From NCBI GenBank assembly GCA_900543915.1, contig UQTB01000006.1, positions 19,720 through 83,719 of the forward strand: 64,000 nt of DNA. The letters run 5' to 3'. The stretch is from an uncultured Eubacteriales bacterium (GTDB lineage: Bacteria > Bacillota > Clostridia > Christensenellales > Borkfalkiaceae). Positions 1 to 8,074 of this stretch are shown one piece after another (positions within the stretch are counted from its first letter, which is position 1; every line of letters starts with the position of its first letter). The translations under genes and the position numbers were made by a program. The notes under the pieces are model-generated. The model did not search any database and was not told the origin of the DNA. It worked only from the letters and a program-made list of their open reading frames with translations.

Positions 1-64
1 AAAACAAAACAAACAAAATGAAACCCTTCCCCCGCGCGCAGGCGCGGACAGATTCAGGCCTTTT

Positions 65-979
65 TTACAATACTTTTGACAGAAATTCTTTCAGACGCGG
101 ATCCTGCGGATGGTCAAAGAACGCATTGGGCTCGTTTTCTTCCTTGATCTTCCCCTCGTCCATAAACAGAACGCGGGTCGCGACTTCGCGCGCAAATCCC
201 ATCTCGTGCGTGACGACGACCATCGTCATGCCCTCGTCCGCGAGATCCTTCATCAGCTGGAGCACTTCTCCCACCATTTCGGGATCGAGCGCGGAGGTCG
301 GCTCGTCAAAGAGCATTACGTCCGGCTCCATGCAGAGGGAACGAACGATGGCGATGCGCTGTTTCTGCCCGCCCGAGAGCTTGGAGGGATACTCGTCCTT
401 TTTCTCGTACAGCCCGATGCGCTTCAAAAGCTCTTCCGCTTTTTTCTCCGCCTCCTCCTTGGTCTTCAGCTTCAGCTGGACGGGTGCCAGCGTCATATTC
501 TGCAGGACGGTGAGATTGTTGAAGAGATTGAAGTGCTGAAAAACCATCCCCATTTTGCGCCGCGCGACGTTGATATCCACGGAGGAACTGCGGTAGAGCT
601 CCTTCATCGCGAGGCGGTACTCCTTTCCCTCGTGCTTTTTCAAAAGATCTTCCTTTTTGATCTTTCCGATGATTTCGCCGCGCAATGCTTCCGGATCGCT
701 CCTGTCTTCCGCGGCCTCCCACAACGCGCGGTAGGTGTTGGATTTTTCGATGATATCGAAATGCAGGTAGGGATCGACCGGCGTCAGCAGCTGCCCTTCC
801 ATCCACACTTCGCCGTAAGTGGGGAATTCCAGGAGATTCATGCACCTTAAAAGCGTGGACTTTCCGCTCCCGGAGGGGCCTATGATGACCACCTTCTCCC
901 CCTTTTCAATCTTGCAGGAGACGCCCTTCAGCACTTCCAGCTTGCCGAAATACTTAAAGATATTGTCAACGATTATCAC
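65..979 (-). CDS. Amino-acid ABC transporter ATPase with an internal insertion
   Basis: Cytoplasmic ATPase of a polar amino-acid importer (GlnQ/HisP family). Seen: Walker A GPSGSGKST near residue 35, Q-loop VFQHFNLF near 148, signature LSGGQKQRIAIVRS near 202, Walker B VMLFDEPTSALD, and H-loop VVVTHEMGFA. At 304 residues it is longer than the usual 240-250; the excess is one charged stretch of about 60 residues (roughly 65-130) between Walker A and the Q-loop. The start is GTG at 979 after AGGAGG with a 9-base spacer. It overlaps the upstream permease gene by 14 bp and is the last gene of the three-gene importer. Function class is certain; the substrate is not. Confidence 0.95.
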   Translation of the reverse strand: MIIVDNIFKYFGKLEVLKGVSCKIEKGEKVVIIGPSGSGKSTLLRCMNLLEFPTYGEVWMEGQLLTPVDPYLHFDIIEKSNTYRALWEAAEDRSDPEALRGEIIGKIKKEDLLKKHEGKEYRLAMKELYRSSSVDINVARRKMGMVFQHFNLFNNLTVLQNMTLAPVQLKLKTKEEAEKKAEELLKRIGLYEKKDEYPSKLSGGQKQRIAIVRSLCMEPDVMLFDEPTSALDPEMVGEVLQLMKDLADEGMTMVVVTHEMGFAREVATRVLFMDEGKIKEENEPNAFFDHPQDPRLKEFLSKVL

Positions 980-1667
980 TTGCCCTGAGCCTCCTTTCGA
1001 TGAGTTTTACCCCCCACACCATAGCGTAGACGATAATCAGGTAACAAATTCCCACCAAAATACCGCTCGCAAGATAGTTGACGACCGATTTATTGATGAC
1101 GTCCGCCGCCGCGTTGAGGTCGAACGTCAGCATGCCGGGTGTAGACCCCACCCAGCTGATGATCGCAGTCTCTTTGAGAAGCGCGATCATTTCGTTTCCG
1201 ATTGCCGGAATAACGTTTTTTACCGCTTGCGGCAGGATGATATGGATCATGGTCTTTCCCCAGCCGAGCCCCATTGCGCGGCCCGCCTCCATCTGTCCTT
1301 TATCGACGGATTGAATGCCGGCGCGGATATTTTCCGAGACATACGCGCCCGAATTGATCCCGAACGTGAGAATGGCGGCGTACACCTTGAACCCGGGAAT
1401 CGCAAAAATCGCAAAGACCATGATAAAGAGCTGAAGCGCAACGGGCGTTCCGCGGAAAACCGTCGTGTACACGCTGCAGATCGCGGAGGGAATTTTCAGC
1501 CATTTATACTGCGGGGCGGCAATTTTCACGATTGCGACCACGGTACCCAAGACCAGCCCCAACAGCGCGGCGACCACCGTGATGACCAGCGTGTGCCAGA
1601 ACCCCTCGAAGAGATAGCTGAGAAATTCTCCCGTGCTCAATATTTTCCATATATCCTGAAATAACAT
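966..1667 (-). CDS. Amino-acid ABC transporter permease (HisM/GlnP family)
   Basis: Inner-membrane permease of the importer. Seen: 233 residues, several hydrophobic spans, the family signature region SGAYVSENIRAGIQSVDKGQ and the EAA loop (EAGRAMGLGWGKTMIHIILP) that docks on the ATPase. ATG at 1667 is preceded by AGGAG with a 5-6 base spacer. Only one permease gene is present, so a homodimer is implied. It lies between the binding-protein gene (upstream, about 70 bp away with a hairpin in the gap) and the ATPase gene, which it overlaps. Polar amino acid specificity is inferred from family membership. Confidence 0.95.
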   Translation of the reverse strand: MLFQDIWKILSTGEFLSYLFEGFWHTLVITVVAALLGLVLGTVVAIVKIAAPQYKWLKIPSAICSVYTTVFRGTPVALQLFIMVFAIFAIPGFKVYAAILTFGINSGAYVSENIRAGIQSVDKGQMEAGRAMGLGWGKTMIHIILPQAVKNVIPAIGNEMIALLKETAIISWVGSTPGMLTFDLNAAADVINKSVVNYLASGILVGICYLIIVYAMVWGVKLIERRLRASDNR

Positions 1668-1690
1668 AAATGCTCCTGTTTACACAAACA

Positions 1691-1715
1691 GGGAAAGGGC
1701 ATGCTGCCCTTTCCC
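1691..1715 (-). terminator. Intra-operon hairpin between binding-protein and permease genes
   Basis: An 11-bp perfect stem (GGGAAAGGGCA with its complement) around a 3-base loop, in the gap between the binding-protein stop and the permease start. On the minus strand it is followed only by a short T-rich stretch, so it could be a partial terminator or an mRNA-stabilising structure that keeps binding protein in excess over the membrane subunits. Confidence 0.6.
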
Positions 1716-1739
1716 GTTTCTGTCAGTTTATCTTTCCGC

Positions 1740-2585
1740 TCAGACGCCGAGGTGTTCCATCACCAGCTGCTCAACGCCGTTGTTGCCGTTCTCGTCGGTC
1801 TCCGCGAGCAGGGCATTCAGAACTTTGTTGATCGCGTTGAGAATTTCCGTTTCGCCCTTGGTGACGCAGATCGCATATTCGTCCACAGCCGCTTCGTCCG
1901 CTTCCCCGTCGGCGCCCTGATAATAAAGGGGCGCGCACTTCAGTTTGCTGTTGTCCTTGATCAGCTGTTTGGCGGGCAGTTCGTCGATGATCACGACGTC
2001 GATGTTGAGCCCGATATCCGCAACCGCCGTGGACAGCGCGTCGTATCCCGTCTTCGTGACGTTCTTTCCGTCCAAAACGCCGCCTTCCGCCGTTTCATCT
2101 CCCAGGAAAAGATCGGCGGTCGTCCCGCTCTGTACGCCGATTTTTTTATCGGCAAAGGCATCCCAGTAAACGCCGGTCACATCGTCCGTCGTCGTGCTTT
2201 CATACGTCGCGGCATCGGTTACCTGATAGATAACGTACAGATTCGCCGTATAATAGGGCACGGAAAAAGCCACCTTTTCCTTGCGCTCATCCGTGATGGA
2301 GATTCCTGCCGCGCCCACTTTCGCGAGCTTGCCGGCGGAAACCGTATCCACGATCTGATCGAAGGCCACGTTCTCGAACTGAACGCTCATGCCGAGCTCT
2401 TCGCCGACGAGATTCATGATATCGACGTCCGCGCCGACGATCTTGGAGTCTTTAATATACTCAAACGGCGCGAACCCTGCCTCCGTATAGACGATAAGCG
2501 TATTCCCGTTGCCGCCGCAGGCAGCCATTCCCATCGCGCAGGCCGCCGTCAGGACTGCAAGAATCATACACAAAAACTTTTTCAT
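1740..2585 (-). CDS. Amino-acid ABC transporter substrate-binding lipoprotein
   Basis: Extracellular solute-binding protein, family 3 (bacterial SBP_bac_3). Seen: start at 2585 (MKKFLCMILAV) with GAGAGGAA upstream, a lipoprotein signal peptide with lipobox GMAAC and lipid-accepting Cys23, then the family sequence YTEAGFAPFEYIKDSKIVGADVDIM and GISITDERKEKVAFSVPYY. 281 residues, normal for the family. An open frame runs 39 codons further upstream, but that part is AT-rich, covers the promoter and does not look like protein. First gene of the importer operon, read from a near-consensus promoter. Ligand unknown, probably a polar amino acid. Confidence 0.95.
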   Translation of the reverse strand: MKKFLCMILAVLTAACAMGMAACGGNGNTLIVYTEAGFAPFEYIKDSKIVGADVDIMNLVGEELGMSVQFENVAFDQIVDTVSAGKLAKVGAAGISITDERKEKVAFSVPYYTANLYVIYQVTDAATYESTTTDDVTGVYWDAFADKKIGVQSGTTADLFLGDETAEGGVLDGKNVTKTGYDALSTAVADIGLNIDVVIIDELPAKQLIKDNSKLKCAPLYYQGADGEADEAAVDEYAICVTKGETEILNAINKVLNALLAETDENGNNGVEQLVMEHLGV

Positions 2586-2619
2586 TTCTCTGTTCCTCTC
2601 TTTTTTTGATGATGACGCT

Positions 2620-2648
2620 ATTTTAGAACTTTTTTTTTGTATTGTCAA
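2620..2648 (-). promoter_or_regulatory. Sigma-A promoter of the amino-acid importer
   Basis: Minus strand reads TTGACA (2643-2648), 17-bp spacer, TAAAAT (2620-2625), about 35 bp before the binding-protein start codon. The flanks are strongly AT-rich. Confidence 0.8.
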
Positions 2649-2866
2649 CTGTTTTATTGCATAATTCAAAAAAATTTTTAAAAAATATTTAAAAATTGCC
2701 ATATTTATGTATATTTTTATGAATAATCAAATTTTATATTCATTTATTGAAAAACTGTCGCATCTCTCTCCCGCGCGCCGCCGGCTGTGATATGATCAAA
2801 GTGGCGTTCGGGAACCTGCGGCGCCGCCTTCACGGGCGGGCGGAGCCGCGCGATAAGGAGGTATTT

Positions 2867-3391
2867 ATGTATTTATCCGAATTCATTGAGTCTCTCGCCC
2901 TCTACGGTCTGCCCGCGGTCGTCATGTCCGTGCTCGCGGAAGGATGCACGCTTCTGCTCGTCAGACTGTGCAGAATTCAGAATACGGCGCTGAAAAACAT
3001 TCTGCCCTTTCTCTTCGGCGTCGCTTTCTCCTGCCTGTACAGCCTGATTTTTCAGGGAGCGGGGAGCGTCTTTACCGAAGAGACGCTTTATACGGGCATA
3101 CTCTGCGGCTCGCTTTCCACTGTGTACGGAGCGATTCTGAACAGGACGCTCTCGAAAAAAGCGGAGCCCGACCGGGAGAGCATCGTCATCGGACAGCTGA
3201 ACGGCTTTGTCCGCCCGGAAGAGCTGTCGGATACGGCAAAAGCGATCTGCGCCGCGCTGGAAGAAGGCGCGGACGAACAGGCGATCGCCGCGATCATCGC
3301 GGCGCACGGCACGGAGGCAGCGGACGATGAAACCGCCCGGCGGCTCGCGGCATTTCTCCTCGCCGCGGTCGAAGCGCTGAAAGAGGAGTAA
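2867..3391 (+). CDS. Small membrane protein of unknown function
   Basis: Not recognised. Start ATG at 2867 is fixed by AAGGAGG ending 5 bases before it; an open frame extends upstream to 2747 without a ribosome site. 174 residues: three hydrophobic segments in the first 100 residues (about 10-33, 43-62, 75-92), then a soluble, Ala/Glu-rich helical tail (SDTAKAICAALEEGADEQAIAAIIAAHG). The tail lacks a known motif. The gene stands alone between the importer and the germination operon and ends at its own terminator. Confidence 0.7.
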   Translation: MYLSEFIESLALYGLPAVVMSVLAEGCTLLLVRLCRIQNTALKNILPFLFGVAFSCLYSLIFQGAGSVFTEETLYTGILCGSLSTVYGAILNRTLSKKAEPDRESIVIGQLNGFVRPEELSDTAKAICAALEEGADEQAIAAIIAAHGTEAADDETARRLAAFLLAAVEALKEE

Positions 3392-3397
3392 CGGACG

Positions 3398-3425
3398 CGC
3401 CCCCGCGAAAAAGCGGGGGCGTTTT
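3398..3425 (+). terminator. Rho-independent terminator
   Basis: Stem CGCCCCCGC / GCGGGGGCG with a 6-base loop followed by TTTT, directly after the small membrane protein gene and 35 bp ahead of the germination operon. Confidence 0.85.
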
Positions 3426-3460
3426 CGTATTTTTTTCGCAAATATCTCGATACTATCCGT

Positions 3461-4906
3461 ATGAAATTCAAAAAGAGCCTGAAAGAGAATCTCTCTTTTT
3501 TAAAAAAGAAGTTATCCGCGCAGGATGTTTTTTTCTATGAAATCAAGATCGGCGGGAAACGGGACGCCTGCCTGATCTTCGTCGACTCCCTGACGGACAA
3601 GGCGGAAGCCGGGCGGCTGCTCGTCAACCCGCTCTCGCAATTTGCGGGCAATCCGACTTACGCCGCCGTAAAAAACAGCCTGCTCTCCCCCGAGCGGAAG
3701 GAATATACGGATACGGAAGAAGCGATCGACGATATGCTCACGGGCAACACCATGCTCGTGATAGACGGATGCACACACGTCATCTGTTACGGTCTCAAGA
3801 AATTCGAAGTCCGCGCGGTCTCCGAACCGCCGACCTCCACCGTGATCAAGGGGCCGCGCGAGGGCTTTAACGAGTGCCTGCCCGTCAACCTGAGCATGCT
3901 CCGCCGCCGCATCAAGTCCCCCGACCTGGAAGTGGAGATGCTGAATATGGGAAAATACTCCAAGACGGCGATCGCGCTGACCTATATCAAGGGCGTTGTG
4001 CAGGAAGGGCTGGTAGAATCGGTCAAAGAGCGCCTCGCCAAGATCGAGATCGACGGGATTCTGGACGCCTCCTACGTATCGAAATTTCTCAACGAAAAAA
4101 AGAGCTCTCTTTTCAAGCAGGTAGGCACCACGGAAAAGCCGGATATCCTCGCCTCCAAGCTGCTGGAGGGAAGAATCGGCATCGTCGTGGACGGCTCGCC
4201 CATCGCGCTCACCCTCCCTTATATTCTGATCGAGGATTTTCAGAGCCCGGAAGACTACTATACGTCTCCCTATAAAGCGACGGTCGCCCGCGGGCTGCGG
4301 GCGCTCTCCGTGTTCCTCGCGGTGCTGCTGCCCGGCTTTTTCGTGGCGGCTCAGCTCTTTCACCTGCAGCTGATCCCGCTCAACTTTCTCCTGACCATCG
4401 TCAATTCCATCAAGGGGATCCCCCTGTCGCCCAGCTTCGAGATGTTCTTCACTCTCCTGATCTTCGAGATTCTCAACGAGGCGAGCGTGCGCATGCCGAA
4501 ATACGTCGGCATGGTGGTTTCCATCGTCGGCGGCCTCGTGCTGGGCGAAACCGCCGTCAACGCCGGCATCATTTCCGCTCCCGCGCTGATGATCATAGCG
4601 CTGTCCGGGATCTGCCTTTACACCGTCCCCGAGCTCGTGCAGACCTTTTCGCTCGTCCGCATCATCATTCTCATTCTCGCAGGCTCCCTGGGCGGCTACA
4701 GCATCATCCTGGCGGGCGCGTTCTTCCTGATCTACCTCGTATCCTTCGAGGACTTTAAAACGCCCCTGTTGGCGCCCTACGCGCCGATGATCCTGCACGA
4801 CAAGCGGGACGGCTTTTATAAGGGCGCGCTCACCAGTCAGAAGGAACGCCCCGTCGTATTCAAGAGCCCCAACAAGACAAGGCTCAAAATCAAGGAGGAC
4901 GCATGA
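3461..4906 (+). CDS. GerA-family spore germination protein, A subunit
   Basis: Subunit A of a germinant receptor in the spore inner membrane. Seen: 481 residues; soluble N-terminal half (about 1-275) with the family stretch PDLEVEMLNMGKYSKTAIAL, then about five membrane segments (roughly 277-430), including FEMFFTLLIFEILNEASVRMP, and a basic tail. Length and order match GerAA/GerKA. It overlaps the B-subunit gene by 4 bp (ATGA), so the two are likely translationally coupled. Such operons are normally transcribed in the forespore by sigma-G; no promoter could be assigned in the short upstream gap. Confidence 0.96.
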   Translation: MKFKKSLKENLSFLKKKLSAQDVFFYEIKIGGKRDACLIFVDSLTDKAEAGRLLVNPLSQFAGNPTYAAVKNSLLSPERKEYTDTEEAIDDMLTGNTMLVIDGCTHVICYGLKKFEVRAVSEPPTSTVIKGPREGFNECLPVNLSMLRRRIKSPDLEVEMLNMGKYSKTAIALTYIKGVVQEGLVESVKERLAKIEIDGILDASYVSKFLNEKKSSLFKQVGTTEKPDILASKLLEGRIGIVVDGSPIALTLPYILIEDFQSPEDYYTSPYKATVARGLRALSVFLAVLLPGFFVAAQLFHLQLIPLNFLLTIVNSIKGIPLSPSFEMFFTLLIFEILNEASVRMPKYVGMVVSIVGGLVLGETAVNAGIISAPALMIIALSGICLYTVPELVQTFSLVRIIILILAGSLGGYSIILAGAFFLIYLVSFEDFKTPLLAPYAPMILHDKRDGFYKGALTSQKERPVVFKSPNKTRLKIKEDA

Positions 4907-5988
4907 ACGAACTGAAACTGCGGCAGGTCTGCCTGATCCTGCTCGCTTTTATCCCCGTGACAAAGATCTTCACCCTCCCCGCGACGCTTTCCCACTACGC
5001 GCACGAGGATCTTCTGCTGTCCGCGCTCATCCCCTTCGCGCTGGATTTTCTCGTGCTGGGCGCGGTATGGTACGCCTCCCGCCGCGCCGGCTGCGATTTC
5101 CCGGCCTACATCCGGCGGACGCTCGGCAACACGGGCGCGAAGATCTATTTCTTCCTCTATTTCGTCTACTTCTTTCTCAAAGCCTATCTGCCCATCGAAG
5201 AGCAGAAGGACTTTGTGGAGCTGACGCTGTACGAGACCGATCCCACGATATTTCTCTTCTTTCCCTTCTTTTTTATCAGCACGTATCTCGCCGTCAAGCC
5301 CCTGCGCACGCTGGGAAGGGCGGCGGATATCCTGACGGGCGTCACCATACTGTCTTTCGCAATTCTGCTCTTTTTGGCGGTGGGACAGACGGATGTCGCC
5401 GCGCTGCTGCCCGTCGGCGCACAGGGGAAAAACATCTTCACTGCCACCTATTACGGGCTCTCCTGGTTCGGCGACGGCGTGTATTTTCTCTTCCTGCTGG
5501 GCACCTTCCGCACGGAAAAAAAGGGGCTTTTAAAAATCATGCTGAGTTACGCCGGCGTGGCGCTTCTCACCCTTTTGTTTCTGGCGGTCTTTTACGGCTC
5601 CTTTTCCTCCATCGCGGACAGGCAGGAATTCGCGCTGAACGAGATGTCCAAGTATTCCGCGGTCATCCTGGCGGTCGGCCGCTTCGACTATATCGCGATC
5701 TTTCTGTTCCTCGGCGTCGGGGTATTCTCCATCGCACTGCCCCTCTACTTTTCGACATACGCGCTGCGGCAGGTTTTTCCCTTCAAGCAGTCCCCTCTGC
5801 CGGCGATCATCGTCAACGTCGGCATGCTCGCGTTCACGCTGCTTTCCAAGTACGACTACGTGCTCATCCGCGACACGCTGCTTTCCTGGAACGGAGTTCT
5901 GGTGATCGTATTTTCTTACGTGATCCCCATAGCGACCGCCTTTTTCAAAAAGGACAAGACCCTTCCCTTAAAGGAGAAAACGGCATGA
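4903..5988 (+). CDS. GerAB-type spore germination permease (B subunit)
   Basis: Endospore germination permease of the amino acid-polyamine-cation superfamily; in GerAB proteins this subunit binds the germinant. Seen: 361 residues and about ten hydrophobic segments, opening with QVCLILLAFIPVTKIFTLPA, where the family usually has glycine-rich helix 1. It is bracketed by 4-bp ATGA overlaps with the A gene at 4903 and the C gene at 5985. No deletions are apparent. The germinant cannot be predicted from sequence by eye. Confidence 0.95.
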   Translation: MNELKLRQVCLILLAFIPVTKIFTLPATLSHYAHEDLLLSALIPFALDFLVLGAVWYASRRAGCDFPAYIRRTLGNTGAKIYFFLYFVYFFLKAYLPIEEQKDFVELTLYETDPTIFLFFPFFFISTYLAVKPLRTLGRAADILTGVTILSFAILLFLAVGQTDVAALLPVGAQGKNIFTATYYGLSWFGDGVYFLFLLGTFRTEKKGLLKIMLSYAGVALLTLLFLAVFYGSFSSIADRQEFALNEMSKYSAVILAVGRFDYIAIFLFLGVGVFSIALPLYFSTYALRQVFPFKQSPLPAIIVNVGMLAFTLLSKYDYVLIRDTLLSWNGVLVIVFSYVIPIATAFFKKDKTLPLKEKTA

Positions 5989-7253
5989 AAAATCTTTGGA
6001 AAAAAATCTCCCTTATTTTGGCGGGCGCGGTCGTGGTGCTGTTTTTTTCCAACGACTTCGGCCTGATCGACGTGGAAAAGACCGCCATCATCACCGCGAT
6101 CGGCGTGGACCTTGCCGAGAGCGGCAACTTTGAACTGACCGTTCAGATCGCGGTGCCGCAGGTCTCCAGCTCGCAGTCCGAAAACAAGAAGGCGATCGTC
6201 TCCTGCGAGGGGGACACCGTCAGTTTCGCCCTGCACGAAATCGGCACGCGGACGGGATGGTACCCCAAACTGTCCTTCTGCAACCTCATCGTGCTGGGAG
6301 AAAAGATGCTGAACGAAGGCGACGTCACCGCGATCGTGGAATACTTCGCGCGGACGGTCAAAATACAGGACTCCGCCATCCTGACCGCCTGCGAGGACAC
6401 GGCGAAAGAGCTGCTGCAGGTATCCACGCCGCTGGACAACCTCTCTGCGTTCGCGCTCCAGAAAATACTCATCAAAAATCCCGGCCAGGCCAACGACGTG
6501 TTTGCGGCGAATATCAAATTCTTCTCCATCGGTCTGTACTCTCAGAGCGGCGCTTCCCTCATCCCCTACATCAGGAAAATCGCCACTCACGGAGATCCGG
6601 GCGATAAGACCGGCAGCCCGACGGAGAGCGGCAGCTCCTCCGAAAGCGACCAGTCGCAGAGCGGCGATCAGGAATCGGGAGGGACCACCCAAAGCGGAAA
6701 CATGGACGGCGGCGGCGGAACCACGGCCAAAGAATTCGTATTCGACGCCACCTCGTCCGTGCTCTTCAACCGCGGCACGCCCGTCGGCATCATGGACAGC
6801 GATATGACGCTGGCGATGAACTTTCTCATCCGCAGAAGCGGGGACACCGTTTACGGCGTTCACGACGTGATCAAAAACGGGACGAAGGAAAATTACCTGC
6901 TCACCGTCACGGACAACGACTGCTCGCTCGATCTGCTGTTTGAAAACGGGAAGCCCGTGATGAACGTCAAAGCGCACCTCTTCGCGCAGATCGACGACAC
7001 GACCGACCGACTGGACGGGGCGTCCGTGGCGGACAAATTCAATCTACCGCCGGAAGTCACGGAAAAGGCGGAAGAACAGTTTCGGGAGACCATCTATAAA
7101 ATATACGATCTGGCAAAACAGACGGGAGTGGACATTTTCAAAATGAAAAACAAACTCTACCGCTTTCATCACAAATATTACGAAGTCATGAAAGAGGATC
7201 TCTACGAACGCATGGAGATCCGGACGGACATCAGATTTGCCGGAAGGAACTGA
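5985..7253 (+). CDS. Ger(x)C-family germination protein without a lipobox
   Basis: C subunit of the germinant receptor. Start ATG at 5985 overlaps the B stop codon and has AAGGAG 9-10 bases upstream. 422 residues. The conserved post-signal region is clear (VEKTAIITAIGVDLAESGNF). Family members are normally lipoproteins, but here the hydrophobic N-terminal helix (residues 7-22) is followed by FFSNDFG with no cysteine, so it should stay anchored by an uncleaved helix. Residues about 200-245 form a Gly/Ser/Asp/Gln-rich low-complexity linker not usual for the family. The C-terminal domain resumes at AKEFVFDATSSVLFNRGTPV. Confidence 0.93.
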   Translation: MKNLWKKISLILAGAVVVLFFSNDFGLIDVEKTAIITAIGVDLAESGNFELTVQIAVPQVSSSQSENKKAIVSCEGDTVSFALHEIGTRTGWYPKLSFCNLIVLGEKMLNEGDVTAIVEYFARTVKIQDSAILTACEDTAKELLQVSTPLDNLSAFALQKILIKNPGQANDVFAANIKFFSIGLYSQSGASLIPYIRKIATHGDPGDKTGSPTESGSSSESDQSQSGDQESGGTTQSGNMDGGGGTTAKEFVFDATSSVLFNRGTPVGIMDSDMTLAMNFLIRRSGDTVYGVHDVIKNGTKENYLLTVTDNDCSLDLLFENGKPVMNVKAHLFAQIDDTTDRLDGASVADKFNLPPEVTEKAEEQFRETIYKIYDLAKQTGVDIFKMKNKLYRFHHKYYEVMKEDLYERMEIRTDIRFAGRN

Positions 7254-7310
7254 CCTGCCCCCGCGAAGCCGCGCGGAGAGCCGGCCGCCGTTCCGCCGAA
7301 CTCGAAAAAA

Positions 7311-7333
7311 CCGCCGGCTCAGCCGGCGGTTTT
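7311..7333 (+). terminator. Terminator of the germination operon
   Basis: Stem CCGCCGGC / GCCGGCGG with a 3-base loop, preceded by A-run and followed by TTTT, 58 bp after the C-subunit stop. Confidence 0.85.
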
Positions 7334-7669
7334 ACGTTTACAGTCCCCTTTTATGCTGCCGGCAGCGCGCAAGCCGCGCTTTTTTGGTCTGACGGACATA
7401 CGCTGCCTTCATGCTTCCTTCCACATATTGATTCCGCGCCTGCCCTCCTCATCCTCTCGTCTGTGAACGGAATACCCATATCATTGCAATTTTCTTCTTA
7501 CTCGCATTTTTTCGATTGACTATCCCCTTACAAAAAAGAGAGCAATAAAAAGCGCTGTCTATAAGATTTAAAGGAGCGAAGAATTGTAACATTCTTCGCT
7601 CCTTTTATTGCCCGCTGAATTGTAATTTATCTTTTAATCGTTCAATTTTTTTCATTTTCATACTTTATC
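7334..7669. other. Non-coding gap with a second terminator
   Basis: No credible gene. The GC content falls sharply from about 7480 onward, marking the edge of an AT-rich patch that includes the next gene. At 7570-7605 there is a perfect 15-bp stem (AAAGGAGCGAAGAAT and its complement, 6-base loop) with T-runs on both strands, fitting a bidirectional terminator; on the minus strand it lies downstream of the zinc-ribbon gene. Confidence 0.7.
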
Positions 7670-7897
7670 TTAATTTTCTTCCATTACCGGAGTAATCACA
7701 ATTTTGCAGTCGCTGCAATAAAAAGATTTTGCCTTTTGCATTCTCAAAACCGGAACTTTTGTTAAATTAACGCCAACATCTGTTTTATTGTAAATTGTTG
7801 GAGGCACTTTCTCATTTTCGGGAATCCACATTAAAGCCATCTTACTTGCAGGAATATAACCGGCAGACATTTCTTTCTTACAATAAGGACATTTCAT
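7670..7897 (-). CDS. Small zinc-ribbon protein (PF20097-like)
   Basis: 75 residues with two Cys pairs, MKCPYCKKEM at the N-terminus and FYCSDCKIVI near the C-terminus, predicting one zinc ribbon. The pattern MKCPYC-KEM-GYI is that of a widespread small Clostridia family known to me as DUF6487/PF20097; function unknown. Start ATG at 7897 follows GAGGT with a good spacer. The gene and its flanks are much richer in A+T than its neighbours, suggesting recent acquisition. Confidence 0.8.
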   Translation of the reverse strand: MKCPYCKKEMSAGYIPASKMALMWIPENEKVPPTIYNKTDVGVNLTKVPVLRMQKAKSFYCSDCKIVITPVMEEN

Positions 7898-7934
7898 GTA
7901 ACTACCTCTTTAATAAATCCATTGTTGTTTTCAA

Positions 7935-7963
7935 ATGATAACATAATCAGCGTAAAAAGTAAA
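7935..7963 (-). promoter_or_regulatory. Promoter of the zinc-ribbon gene
   Basis: Minus strand TTTACT (7958-7963), 17 bp, TATCAT (7935-7940), about 40 bp upstream of the ATG. Confidence 0.6.
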
Positions 7964-8074
7964 ATAAATAGCGCACTTATCTTGCCTACAAGGGATCGTG
8001 CACTATATTGATATTCCCCAGTAAAAATTCCCTATGGGGACAGCGGGCATCTGCTCTCTTTTTCAGCCGCTCCG

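Noticed and set aside
2747..2866. Longer start for the small membrane protein
   Set aside because: AAGGAGG stands directly before ATG 2867, and the upstream extension is Arg/Gly-rich without a ribosome site.
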